NCBI RefSeq assembly: GCF_026914265.1
Contig: NC_069134.1
Coordinates: 65,358,094 to 65,422,093 of the forward strand
Direction of reading: 5' to 3'
Length of the DNA: 64,000 nt
Origin: Mya arenaria
Taxonomy: Eukaryota; Mollusca; Bivalvia; Myida; Myidae
The translations under genes were made by a program, and so were the position numbers. This document shows, piece after piece, positions 46,860 through 59,400 of the stretch; position 1 is the first letter of the stretch; each line of letters opens with the position of its first letter. The notes below the pieces were generated by a model that was not told the origin of the DNA, searched no databases, and saw nothing but the letters and a program-made list of their open reading frames with translations.

Positions 46860-48205
46860 AGGGAAAGACTGGTAACCCATGCCGTGCGAACGCCCCACTA
46901 GTGCAAAATATGGGGTCAAATGTAGGCAACCCCTGCCGTACGGACGCCCCACTAGTGCAAGATAGGGGTTCAAATGCAGGCGACCCGTGCCGAGCGGACA
47001 CCCCACTAGTGCAAGATAGGGGGTCAAATGCAGGCGACCCGTGCCGTGCGGACACCCCACTAGTGCAAGATAGGGGGTCAAATGAAGGCGACCCATGCCG
47101 TGCGGACCACCCACTAGTGCAAGATAGGGGGTCAAATGAAGGCGACCCATGCCGTGCGGACAACCCACTAGTGCAAGATAGGGGTCAAATGCAGGCGACC
47201 CGTGCCGTGCGGACACCCCACTAGTGCAAGATAGGGGGTCAAATGCAGGCGACCCGTGCCGTGCGGACACCCCACTAGTGCAAGATAGGGGGTCAAATGA
47301 AGGCGACCCGTGCCGTGCGGACACCCCACTAGTGCAAGATAGGGGGTCAAATGCAGACGACCCGTGCCGTGCGGACACCCCACTAGTGCAAGATAGGGGG
47401 TCAAATGAAGGCAACCCATGCCGTGCGGACAACCCACTAGTGCAAGATAGGGGGTCAAATGCAGGCAACCCATGCCGTGCGGACGCCCCACTAGTGCAAG
47501 ATAGGGGGTCAAATGCAGGCAACTCATGCCGTGCGGACAGCCCACTAGTGCAAGATAGGGGGTCAAATGCAGGCAACTCATGCCGTGCGGACAACCCACT
47601 AGTGCAAGATAGGGGGTCAAATGCAGGCAACCCGTGCCGTGCGGACGCCCCACTAGTGCAAGATAGGGGGTCAAATGCAGGCAACCCATGCCGTGCGGAC
47701 AGCCCACTAGTGCAAGATAGGGGGTCAAATGCAGGCAACCCATGTCGTGCGGACAGCCCACTAGTGCAAGATAGGGGGTCAAATGCAGGCAACCCTTGCC
47801 GTACGGTCGCCCCACTAGTGCAAGATAGGGGGTCAAATGCAGGCGACCCGTGCCGTACGGGCGCCCCACTAGTGCAAGATAGGGGATCAAATGTAGGCGA
47901 CCCGTGCCCTATGGACCACCTACTAGTGCATAATGAGAAGTCAAATGAAGGCGACCCGTGCCGTACGAACGCCCTACTAGTGCAAAATAAGAAGTCAAAT
48001 GAAGGCGACGCGTGTCGTACGAACGCCCCACTAGTGCAAAATAAGAAGTCAAATGAGGGCGACCCGTGCCCTATGGACCGTCCACTAGTGCAAGATGAGA
48101 GGTCAAAAGAAGGCGACCCGTGCCTTACGAACGCCCCACTAGTGCAAAAGGAGAAGTCTAATTATAGGCATGGGAGGGATAGATCGGTAACCCATGCCGT
48201 ACGGA
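46860..48205. repeat. 54-bp minisatellite, about 25 units
   Basis: Consensus words CCCCACTAGTGCAAGATAGG and GCAGGCGACCCGTGCCGTGC. The period is 54 (eg CTAGTG at 47221 and 47275), a multiple of three, so several frames on both strands stay open for hundreds of codons with an 18-residue period. These are not genes. The central units are most alike and the edge units most diverged, as expected for homogenising unequal exchange. Confidence 0.95.
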
Positions 48206-48529
48206 CCACCCAATATTGTCAACAAATATTTGATATATATACTATGACGTTTTGCTATTGTCAAGAGTTGAAGACGTAAATTAGCATACTTATTTTAATC
48301 ATTTTCTGTGACTGTCAGGAGATATGTACAAATGAATTCCTGCTCGAGAAAATCTTTGAAACTTGACCAAAAAAGAAAAAAAAAGTCATATGTTATTAAT
48401 AAGTCATGATAATATACAAAATCAAATAAATTATTAAAGAAACAAAATACTTAAACATATGTTATTGTCAATATTATATTTTTACGTGTTTATAAATAAA
48501 CCGAAAGTAGAATCCCAAATTAACGTTTT

Positions 48530-48647
48530 GGAGAAGAACATTATAAGATTTATTTATCTTTCGTTCTCATCCTTTTCATAACATTTGTACTTGTATTTGA
48601 TTTACATTGTATTTGACATGTATTGATGAATAAAATATGTTTAAACT
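48530..48647 (+). mobile_element. Short LINE 3'-end insertion with 13-bp target duplication
   Basis: Flanked by AAATTAACGTTTT at 48517-48529 and 48648-48660. The 118-bp insert is AT-rich and ends AATAAAATATGTTTAAACT, like the 3' end of a severely 5'-truncated LINE. Confidence 0.7.
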
Positions 48648-49136
48648 AAATTAACGTTTTTCCTTTTTCTTTTATTGTAGTTTCGCTTTCTTTTTATCAA
48701 AATTTAGGATTGGCGAAAATCAGGAAATCAAATTTGGCTTTGGAACAAAAGTTATTCTGAGTAGACAATCTTAAAGAAAGGTCCGTATTGAATAAAAGAG
48801 AACAAAAAACAGATTAAAAGTTTGTATTATTTGAAGTTCTTGTAGTAAAGGATAATAGGATAATAATTATTTGATATTCCGCGATACTAACAGAATAAAA
48901 ATAATGATATCGTTTACTTTCTATTTCCGTTAATGAATATTTATGTTAAGAAACAATGAAGAACCGTTATTTGTCTGTTGTTTTTTAAACTAATGTACAG
49001 CAATCATGTATAGCTGTAAACTTGTGAACATTGTAAATGGCGCCCCGAAATATTCTGTCAATTCAAACTTGTGCCATGAATTTGGATTATTGGGCATTGC
49101 AGATGATTACGACGATGTATATTTTTAGTAACGATC

Positions 49137-49346
49137 ATGGGTAATAGTGGAGGAACGAGTGGCGGAGGCGGTGAAGGAAATGGAGGAGGTGGCGGCGGTG
49201 GGAGTGCTGGATCCCAGGGAGGCGGCGGCGGTGGAGGAGGAGGTGGAATGTTTGGAGGTGGTGGAGGTGGGGGCGGCGCGGCTGGATCAGGCGGAGGTGG
49301 TGGCGGCGGAAGTAAGACAGGGGGCAGTGGCGGAAGTTCTGATTAA
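49137..49346 (+). CDS. Small glycine-rich protein, copy 2 (69 aa)
   Basis: Same length as copy 1 and the same plan: MGNSGGTSGGGGEGNGGG, SAGSQ, MF in place of WF, AAGS, SKTGGSG, ending SSD. One extra T before the ATG (TATATTTTTAG against TATATTTTAG) closes the upstream frame that is open in copy 1, supporting the start at MGNSGG. A TTTTAG lies 13 bp before the ATG in both copies and could be a splice acceptor of a 5'UTR intron. AATAAA at 49519-49524, in the same AATAAAGCTTGA context as copy 1. Function unknown. Confidence 0.45.
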   Translation: MGNSGGTSGGGGEGNGGGGGGGSAGSQGGGGGGGGGGMFGGGGGGGGAAGSGGGGGGGSKTGGSGGSSD

Positions 49347-49599
49347 CGAAGATGTCGTTTTCTGTTCAACGCATGCACTTGTGTACTCATTATGTCAAAA
49401 CATAAGATCAGTCAGACTTTTTACTAGCATTGAATTTCAATTGTGTGTGAGATATTCTATAAATGCCTTTTTATGCAATGGACATAATCATGTTTTCAAT
49501 TATCATTCATGATTTCTTAATAAAGCTTGAAAAGATTTTTTTTTCTTTTCTCTTTGATGTGGCCTTGGTTGTATCCATATTAGTGCTAGTGTACATGTA

Positions 49600-49790
49600 G
49601 GACGAGCGTCCAGGTGATAAAGATTCGGTACAGTGTCTCTAGCGTTTATGTGTCCGCTTATCACGCTAAAGGTTGCGAGTTCAATCCCCAACACGATCCC
49701 CAACATGGATACTTTCTCATTGCCTCTCAAATTGAAAACAAGTACTGGTTTCTACTGAAGAAACGGACTAATAAGTGATTCTAGCTTTCA
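49600..49790 (+). mobile_element. tRNA-derived SINE
   Basis: GACGAGCGTCCAGGTGATAA head, B box GCGAGTTCAATCCCC, then TACTGGTTTCTACTGAAGAA tail. Same family as 28185-28390 and 42205-42425. Confidence 0.6.
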
Positions 49791-50475
49791 TCACAATATA
49801 ATATCAGAAATCAATAACAGATATGAAATAATCAACAACTGCATGAATAGTAAATACTTTTTATTTTCATACCATAATGAAATGAACTCATTTGTCTTCA
49901 AATAACAATTATGCAGAATCCCTTAATACATGTGCATTACATTCTTCCCAATAATACAAAAAATAATGATCATATATGATGAGGAGAATACAATTGAAAG
50001 TAAACAACGATGACGTTAACATCATTGTTAACTTTAACAAAGTTCTGAACAGTCGACCCAATTTTATATGTTTGATAGTTAATACAGTAATGACATTTTT
50101 GAATGACAACAAAATCTCCCCTCTGACATTCTGAGGCCTTTCGCTGCCTATACACTGAACAGAAAATCACTGACATAGGGACTGAGTTTACAACCTGATT
50201 TTAAATCATAAAATGTGAATCCAGTACGACAATAAAATAATTTATATAACGTTGAATTCTCACGAAACAAATGAACCTATGTGTACATGAACTTGTTTCA
50301 TCTTTGACTGCATTTAGACTGAGATTTGAAACCAAACATTTAAATAGAAGACATTATAAGATTGCCCATAGTTTATCACAACTTGATACATGTAAAATAC
50401 TTCATACATGTACTTATAATATGTATATGTTCACTTTTATCTGACTGTAAATCCTATCATTACCAGTCCCAGAGA

Positions 50476-53400
50476 TCAAAGATTTGACTTCATTTTGCCC
50501 ATTAGCTTTTCCAGTTTCATGGCTAATGCCATGTCCCCCTTAATCTTGAGTTTTCCCATCATAAAGGCAGAAGTAGGTTTCAGTTGGCCAGCAAACATCT
50601 TAATGAAGTCATCACTGTCCATGGTCATGGTACATCCAGCCTCTGTGGGTGGCGGTCCCTTCCCCACGGTCCCAGTGCCGTTCTTCAGGTCCACGTACCA
50701 TATACCATCCTCAGCTCCTGCAAGATATCGTCAGTTATTTAAAATAATTAAAAAAATAGTTTTTACATAGAACATAATGAAAAATCTAATAGACTTCTAT
50801 TATTAAAGATTATATCATCCATAATGCTATATTTAGTTTTAATTCAACATCAGTACATATGAACATTCATAACGTGCATATTATTCTTTAAACCAAATAA
50901 TAAGCAAAACAAACAGTATTTGGAGGTACAAAAGCCAACGCATATGGATTTTTTTTAATCAAATAAGAGGATTTTAAAGGTCAATCAAGCTGATTTTAAA
51001 AAATAAATAAAAAAAGATATTGAAAAAGTATGAAGTATCTCAAAAATACAATAACCAAATACAAATTCAGACAAGTTTCCCACATTATTTAAGGAATTGG
51101 GTTTCCAATTACTGACTTAGATCGCGATGATATAATTCTCTTACTATTTTTGGTACTAGAACATAGGGTTTATGGAGTAAATTCCATTCTAAGAAAAAAA
51201 CTGGGCATTTGAAAGCTATAACAAGAGCTGTCACAGAGACAGCGCGCTCGACTATTCCGCCGCTTTTCAGTGTAAGGATTAAAAAGTTTTGGCCAAACAT
51301 GCATGGATCACTGTTAGATTAGATTTCAATGCAATTCATGATGTGCTGAGATAGTAACATAAATGTGGTTACATGGAAAATTTCAACCAGATTTTTTAAG
51401 TCTAATAATAAAGGGCAATTACTTGCAAAATACAGGTTATATATCTTGGTTATTCAAATTACGTTGAGTGGTTGAATACCTTTCTATAAAGTCTCAATGC
51501 AATACATCGAGTAGTTGCTTAGAAATTAACCTATGTGTGCTTACACGCAAAACCTTAACCAGAATTTCTATGTTGAATAATAAAGGGCAATTATTTGCAT
51601 TAAATGAAACTAGAGTTATCTTACATGGTTAATTAAGTAGGTTGGATGGTTGAGTACCATTGTATCAAGTCTCAATGCAATACCACAAGTAGTTGCTTTG
51701 ATATTAAAATAATGTGTGCTTACACGCAAAACCTTAACCAGAATTTCTAAGTCATATAATAAAGGGCAATTATTTGCATTAAATGCAAAGTATATTATCT
51801 AACTTGGTTAATTAAGTAGGTTGGATGGTTGAGTACCATTGTATCAAGTCTCAATGCAATACCACAAGTAGTTGCAGAGATATTAACTTATGTGTGCTTG
51901 CTCGCAAAACCTTAACCAGAATTTCTAAGTCGAATAATAAAGGCCTATTATTTGAATTAAATGCAAACTAGAGTTATCTAACTTGGTTAATTAAGTAGGT
52001 TGGATGGTTGAGTACCAATGTATCAAGTCTCAATGCAATAACTCAAGAAGTTGCTGAGATATTAACTTATGTGTGCTTACACGCAAAACCTTAACCAGAA
52101 TTTCTAAGTCGAATAATTAAAGGGCAATTATTTGCATTAAATGCTAAGTAGATTATCGAACTTGGTTAATTAATTAGGTTGGATGGTTGAGTACCATTGT
52201 ATCAAGTCTCAATGCAATACCTCAAGTAGTTGCTGAGATATTAACCTATGTGTGCTTGCACGCAAAATCTTAACCAGAATTTCTAAGTCGAATAATAAAG
52301 GCCTATTATTTGAATTAAATGCAAACTAGAGTTATCTAACTTGGTTAATTAAGTAGGTTGGATGGTTGAGTACCAATGTATCAAGTCTCAATGCAATACC
52401 TCAAGTAGTTGCTGAGATATTAACCTATGTGTGCTTGCACACAAAACCTTAACCAGAATTTCTAAGTCGAATAATAATAAAGGTCTTTTATTGGCATTAA
52501 ATGCAAAATAGAGTTATCAAACTTGGTTAATTAACTAGGTTGGATGGTTGAGTACCATTGTATCAAGTCTTAATGCAATACCTCAAGCAGTTGCTGAGAT
52601 ATTAACCTATGTGTGCTTACATGCAAAACCTTAACCAGAATTTCTAAGTCGAATAATAAAGGCCTTTTATTGGCATTAAATGCAAAGTAGCATACATGCC
52701 ATATCCCCCGGAGGGGGATAAAATCCCCCGGAATTTCGACCCATCCCCCGGTCTCCCGGAGGGGGATGAAAATCCCCCGGAATTAAAAAGTGTTTAAAAT
52801 TACGCAAATTTATCACAGGGTTTAATTATATATGCCTGTTTACAGTTATAATGCCCTTCCTGTCCTGAAGCTTAATTGGATTATCAACTGATGGTGTGTT
52901 TTAACAACACCTATTGGGTGACACTTAATAAATCAGCAGGGCACATTTCATGCATTGTTTTGATTGAAAGTGACAGAATTTGCGTAAGAAATGTCAATTA
53001 GACTAGTCAGATAAAAGGTCGATTTTCATTGGTTAAAACTATAATTTTTATCCAATCAGAGAGGATGTAACAAATTAAAGCGTTCTTCATAACATGTGTC
53101 ATTGTCATCAAAAGAATTAATAATTTAAAGGTGACTGTAAATTATTCAGTAAAGAAAAGGATTAAAATAACTAATAGACAATGCTGTTCTTTGTTATGCC
53201 TCACTAATATGTTTACATACATGACATTGACCTTCATCGCAAATATCGGAAAATAACAGAACTTCCAGAAGAGAAACTGAAAGTAGACAATTCGGATGAA
53301 ATGACTTTTATTTATTTATTATGGTGATGTTGTTTTTGTTTTTTGTTTTTTATGAATGCCAAAAGAAGATATGTTTATGAACTTAATAAATTATGCGTTT

Positions 53401-56400
53401 GCTTTTTATCAGAAGCAAACAATTCTGACTATTTGGGAATTGAAATGAAAAATATTGATAATTCATTCCATTCTCTCTCTTAGTCTGAAAGTCATCATTT
53501 ATGATCATAGGCTGCAAATTTTGTATCCAATTTTAGAAGAAGGTAAGCACATTAAATTGTCTCTGAAACATATTTTTCTGTGAAGTATTCTATTTTGCAA
53601 GCGAGTGATTTTATTATGCAATATGGTTGTGTCTTATAAAAATATAGATGAAGTGCTGGAAAAAGGGGTAAACAAGGTGAATTGGCATGTGTGTCATGTC
53701 CGTAATGCTACATGGCGATGATGAAAATCCCCTGGTATGTGACCAAAATCCCCTTAAATTGTGGACATAATCCCCTCGGGAGCCTTTCAAAATTATGGCA
53801 ATTTGTTGTTTTTTTTGTACTTGCATCTTAAAATACTTCGAAATTTTGCCAAATTAGATCTGCTAAAAAATCCCCCTGAATACTACCAAAATCCCCCTGA
53901 ATTTTCAGACTTTTGAACAAATCCCCCTGAATGGTCTCCAGAAAATATGGCATGTATGAAGTAGAGTTATCTAATTTGGTTAATTAAGTAGGTTGGATGG
54001 TTGAGTACCATTGTATCAAGTCTTAATGCAATACCTCAACTAGTCGCTGAGATATTAACCTATGTGTGCTTGCACGCAAAACCTTAACCAAGGGGTGACG
54101 CCGACGCTGACGCTTGGGTGAGTAGTATAGCTCTCCATATTCTTCGAATAGTCGAGCTAAAAATAAGAAACAAATAGAACCTACTACAGCGTTCAACACT
54201 TAACAGTGTCCTGGGATCCCGAGGACACTAAATTTCATGAATGGAATCCAGAACCTCCTTGTCAGGTGTCCATCATACTTTTTCAGCAAAAGTTTGATAG
54301 GAACCCAAAAAAACAGTTCAAGCAAAAATTTACTCAATCAAAACAGGAGTTGTTACAGAGACAGGGCAATCAACTTTTACGCCGTTTTCAAGTGTAAGGA
54401 TTGCAATATTTGATGAAACATGCATGGGTCAATGTAAAATTAGATAACATGCAAAACTTAAACCATCATTTTTAAATATAAAAAAGGGGGCAAAAATTCA
54501 CATAATATGCAAGAGTGATCATACTTGATTGTTTTAAGTTTCAATGCAATACATAAAGTAGCTGCTGACTTATTGACTACACCTGCTTCCATGCAAAACC
54601 TAAACCTGTATTTTATAGTAGAAAATAAAGGGGTAAAATTAATATTACATTCAAGGTAGAGTTATATCACTTGATTAATCAAGATGCTTAAAACATGTAA
54701 ATCTACATGAAGTCGAAGAGATGTCTAACCCTGCAGGTTAAATTGGAAGACTCCTCCAATAGACTTGACCATATCCTCTGACATAAGGGCCTCTAGCTGT
54801 GTGAACACCTTCGCTGAGTCCCCACTCCCCTGGGGCTTAGCCCCGCTGCCTGTCATGAATGCTGGCTTGCCCCCAGCATCCAAGATTTTCTGCTGTAGAA
54901 CCTCAGGGCCCTCATCCAGGAAAAAGTCCGGAAGCAAGTTGGTACTACCTATAAAACATAGAGTTATTAATATTAAATACGGTAGTCAAGCTGTGTACAT
55001 TTGAATATTTCATTTAAAATAATGAGTTTTTATGTACGGTAGTTTAATGCAATTTATTATTTCATCTCCTTTTTTGATCATATTTAGTGGAGAGATTCTT
55101 GTCACCATTTAGGAGTATTTCAAATTATTTGGAAAATCCTTGATAAAACTACTGAGACAAGGGGTTCATACAGCAACCTCATTAAAGACAAAATAATTCA
55201 TTTTGACAAATGAAATTTTGCAGCAGGATGTGTTTTTATAGAGGAAAGAGTAAATGCTGCTGACCAATATTCACACTTGTCTGACCTACTTTTGATCTGA
55301 TATAACCAATATTCACACTAATCTGACCTAGTTTTTAACCCGACATAACCCATATTCACACTTATCTGACCTAGCTTTTGACCCAACATAACCCATGTCC
55401 ACACTTATCTGTCCTAGTTTTTGACCCAACATAACCCATATTCACACTTATTTGACCTACATATATAGCTTTTGACCCGACATAACCCATATTCACACTT
55501 ATCTGACATAGTTTTTGACCCGACATAACCCATATTCACACTTATCTGACATAGTTTTTGACCCAACATAACCCATATTTACACTTATCTGACCTAGTTT
55601 TTGACCCGACTTGACCCATAATCACACTGGTCCTAAATATCATGGTGAGAAATATTCTGAGTTTATTGAAGATTGGCTAAACACTGTGGAATTTATGAAA
55701 GGAATAAGAAACTTAACACAAAGGTCTGTTTTAATATTTTACCTAATGATCTAGTTTTTGAATGGAGGGGATCCATATTTACACTGGTCTTAAATATCAT
55801 GCTGACAGAACGACAGAGTTATACACATGGAAGATGGTCTAAATGAAATAACCTTGACCTTATTTAACAGATCTTTTGGTTATTAAAAGTGCCCAGAGTA
55901 AAGCAATGATACACAGGGAACATCTTTCCTGGGGTTTTCAAAGTAGTGTATTGATACTAAGTATGCTATAATGCCAAGGGCTACATGGGTGAACTACTAG
56001 TATATTTTTTTATTACCATTATGACACAGACAAGGCAAGTAATTCCACCCAGGACACACCATACCAATCTTCTACTAATGAATTATCCCGGGACACTTGA
56101 CAGTCTTTTGAAGCAGTTATTCATAAGAAAATAAAAGCAGTGCCCAAAAAGACACATTTCATCAGCATGATCATATCTGATGAATCATTTAACACACAAC
56201 TCACCTGGAATACAGGAATACTGGTCCATATCATGGATGCCCGCATTGACTAGGATCTCATCGTCAATGGCAAAGTTGCCCGTGAAATCACTCCCCTGGC
56301 ACATCATCCAGTAGGCGGCGTCTGCCATGATCTCGGGCTTACGACACTGGGCAGCAATCTCATCACCTCCACCCAACATCTGCATTGCTGCTGTATAGAT

Positions 56401-59400
56401 GCCTGCAGTATACAATAAGACTATTTATTTTTTTACAAAATTATTAAAGCTCCACTCTCACAGATTGATTGTTTTGACGACTTTTTTTTCTCTTTTCATT
56501 TTGTATAAATGTCTTGAACTCAGTGATATAAGACTGCTGACAAAAGAGCAGATCACAATTTTCATATTGACGTTTGAAAATTGATGGCTAAGAGCGTTAC
56601 TAACACTTTATTTTCGGCAGTTTCCCAAATAATTGAGATCTGTTATATCTTATATGACTGAATTGAAGGCATTGGTAACAAAATTAGCTGATTCTAAGAC
56701 GAAACATAAAAAAATATATAAAACTTTCAATCTGTGAGAGTGCAGCTTTAAGGTTTGATTGTGAATTAATAAGCATCCCTTTTAAATCTGTTTTCTGCCA
56801 GTGTCCTTTTTGTGAAGTCGAGGGACAATGCTGCTGGAGGTCAACCGGGCTCAAATCAAATATACAATTTCCTGGTTGAGGGAAAGACACCAGTACTACT
56901 ACATCACACTCATATTCAAAAGAACTTGCTTCTTTCAGACAATGTAATTTATATCTAAGCAAAAAACAATTCTGAAATACAAGTAAGCAAAAAGGCTAGG
57001 TTATTGGTAAAGATATTTAAATGAAATAAACAAGATTATCAAAACTTTTCTCAATATTTAGGGAATAAGGCCGGGGTCTTTTGGATTGGTTAGAATGTGT
57101 CATTATGATTAAAATGGAAATTCCAATTGTTCAATGAAATGTACAAGATTGCTTAAAAAAATAGACAGAAAGAATGTGTTAAAGTTCTTTCTTAAGAAAA
57201 CACCATCTCTTCCATACAAAAGCTGTTATTTTTTATTTCCTTTTTTCAAGTCATAAAATTGTGCAATTTATTTACACATTTTTTTCTTTTCTAAAACTGT
57301 CAATTTCATGAACTTGATAACCTAGCCCCAATTTCTCGAAACTTATTAAGTCTCTTATAACAAGATAAAGCTAAATCCACTATTTTTGTCTTTCAATATT
57401 TTGCGTGTTATATTCTGACCTTTATATGTTTTTATTTTCAAGATAGGAATTATCGTTACGATTATCACAATAAACCATTTTTCACTTATCAAAATTCAAT
57501 TGAAATATGTATTTTGGCTAAATGCAATAAGCAACTTAAGCCTGTTAAGCTTAGGAACTTTCGAGAAATTGGGGCCAGTGAGGGCCCAGTTTCTCGAAAT
57601 TCTTAACAGGCTTAAGTAGCTTATTTTAATGGCAAAATGCATACTTAAATTCAATTTTAAAAAAAGCAAAAAGGTTTATTGTGATAAGCATAAAGATAAT
57701 TCATATATATGAAGTATAAAAAACTAAAGAAGTATATCTTACGGAAATTAATGAAAAACGAAAATAGTGTGCGCAGCTTGATCTTGTTATAAGGGCATTA
57801 AACATTCCCTAGAGTGAAATAAATATAAAAATGGATATACCGTCGATGGCCAGTGAAAGCAAAATGTATATTCATTAAAGATGTCTGCTTTACTGAGAAA
57901 TTAGAATTTACAACATTATTTTATGTACTTTCTAAGAAAGATGTTGACATTTAAAGATCTTTAACCATGTTTATTGTATGTCTAGTATTCTTTTAATTAA
58001 TTAAAAAAATAAGAACTTTCTTTTTTTACAAGAAGTTTCTTCAATCAATAAATAAGACAGTCACAACTGACAACCAAAAAAATTCAATCAACCAAATTAT
58101 ATTGTATTTATTATGACAGTAAAAGAAATATAATAATATTTTATTTATCTTTTTATAAATATAAGACTTATAATTATTATATAAATTTATGCTTTATCTA
58201 AACCTTGCGTAAAACTACGTAAAATTAGCTTAAATCTATAAGACAGTACTTTTTTCCAGATCAAATTATTGATTAAACTGAAACACAGGGAGAATGTTTG
58301 TACATGGAATTCAATCATGGAATGCACATTTCTTTGCTGTGAAATTGGGGTGTAAAAGCATTATGCACCAGTCAATTGTAACCACACACTCCCCCCCCAG
58401 GTCCGGGGAATAGCGGGGACTTTGACTTTCGGTCCATCCAAGCCCAGGCAAAATCCCCACCTGGCAGGGACAAACTGATGGTGAAACCCCTGCCAAAAGC
58501 CCCCGCACCCCAGGGACTCTAGGTAAGGCCCATTCCCAGCTATATTTGGCGTGAAGACAAAACCACAGCATTCACCCGGGACTGCGGGGTCACATGGAAG
58601 GTAAAAACACAGCCCATTTCCCCGGCTATCCCCGGTATACCCCCTGGACCTGGGGGGGGGGGGGCGTGGTTACAATTGACTTGTGCATTACCAATGAAAT
58701 ATTACAGGAGACAAGGGCAGTAATTACATACCACAATATATATTGTTCATGCAGATTTATTGTCCTTAAACATGTATAGCATGCAGATGACTTGGCCCCC
58801 TATCAAATATGAATATTCAAGCTGATCTATACACCTTGTAAAATGTAACATATTCACTTTAAAATAAAACAAAAAGCCTCTGGTATTTTGTATGAGATTA
58901 TATGGAAGCTAATCTTGTTTTTTTTAATCTATAAAATTTGATATGGCATAATAAGATAGAAAAACAGAGGCTCTGCTTGTTTGTTTTTATCTTATTTGAA
59001 TGCATTTATTATCTTACAGGTTCTGCGTTGCATAATTTATTTTATTTGATTTGCATTTTTTCGGAAAATAGCTCTTTGAGCTAGTGTTGTAATTTATGTA
59101 TATCCGATGTAAACTAAATTTTCTTATAACTTATATCTTGTATCTTTTTACTTACCGCTACTTCATAATATGTGCATAATTTATTTAAGGGTATTCAACT
59201 CATTATCCTCTGCATACTTGTTCCACATACTGTAACTGATTATTGTAACTACTATTGGCAGGTGCTCTTGGTATAAAATTTGTGTTATTCTTGTTGTTGC
59301 ATTTTTATTCAACCTATATTTAAAATTAACTTATAATTCCTGTCAATGACAGTGAACACAAGATAACTTTATGAAAGGAGACTCAATGCACAAAGAAGAA

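Larger units (their letters stand above)
45130..48530. mobile_element. M54 dispersed element, copy D (most complete)
   Basis: Left part (45130-46440) parallels 7140-8340; the lead-in to the array (46440-46850) parallels 8340-8810; then the expanded array and the right part (48150-48420) shared with copies B and C. A SINE is inserted at 45892-46120. It has no protein-coding capacity. A non-autonomous element with an internal satellite, in general layout like bivalve pearl or Helitron-type elements; ends and family are unproven. Confidence 0.6.
51221..54168 (-). mobile_element. Pearl-like element with 179-bp internal satellite (in an HSDL2 intron)
   Basis: Begins ACAAGAGCTGTCACAGAGAC then GCGCGCTCGACTATTCCGCC and ends GGTGACGCCGACGCTGACGC ... 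ATAGTCGAGCTAAAAATAAG. Between lie about seven units of a 179-bp repeat (GTTGGATGGTTGAGTACCA at 51641, 51820, 51999, 52178, 52357, 52539, ~53988). Non-coding. Layout resembles bivalve pearl elements (MITE-like ends around a tandem core). The strand is arbitrary. It is interrupted by the insertion at 52691-53958. Confidence 0.7.

Noticed and set aside
46845-48279. Long open frames of 240-351 codons on both strands
   Set aside because: They are produced by a 54-bp tandem repeat whose period is divisible by three; every product is an 18-residue periodic string and both strands are equally open.
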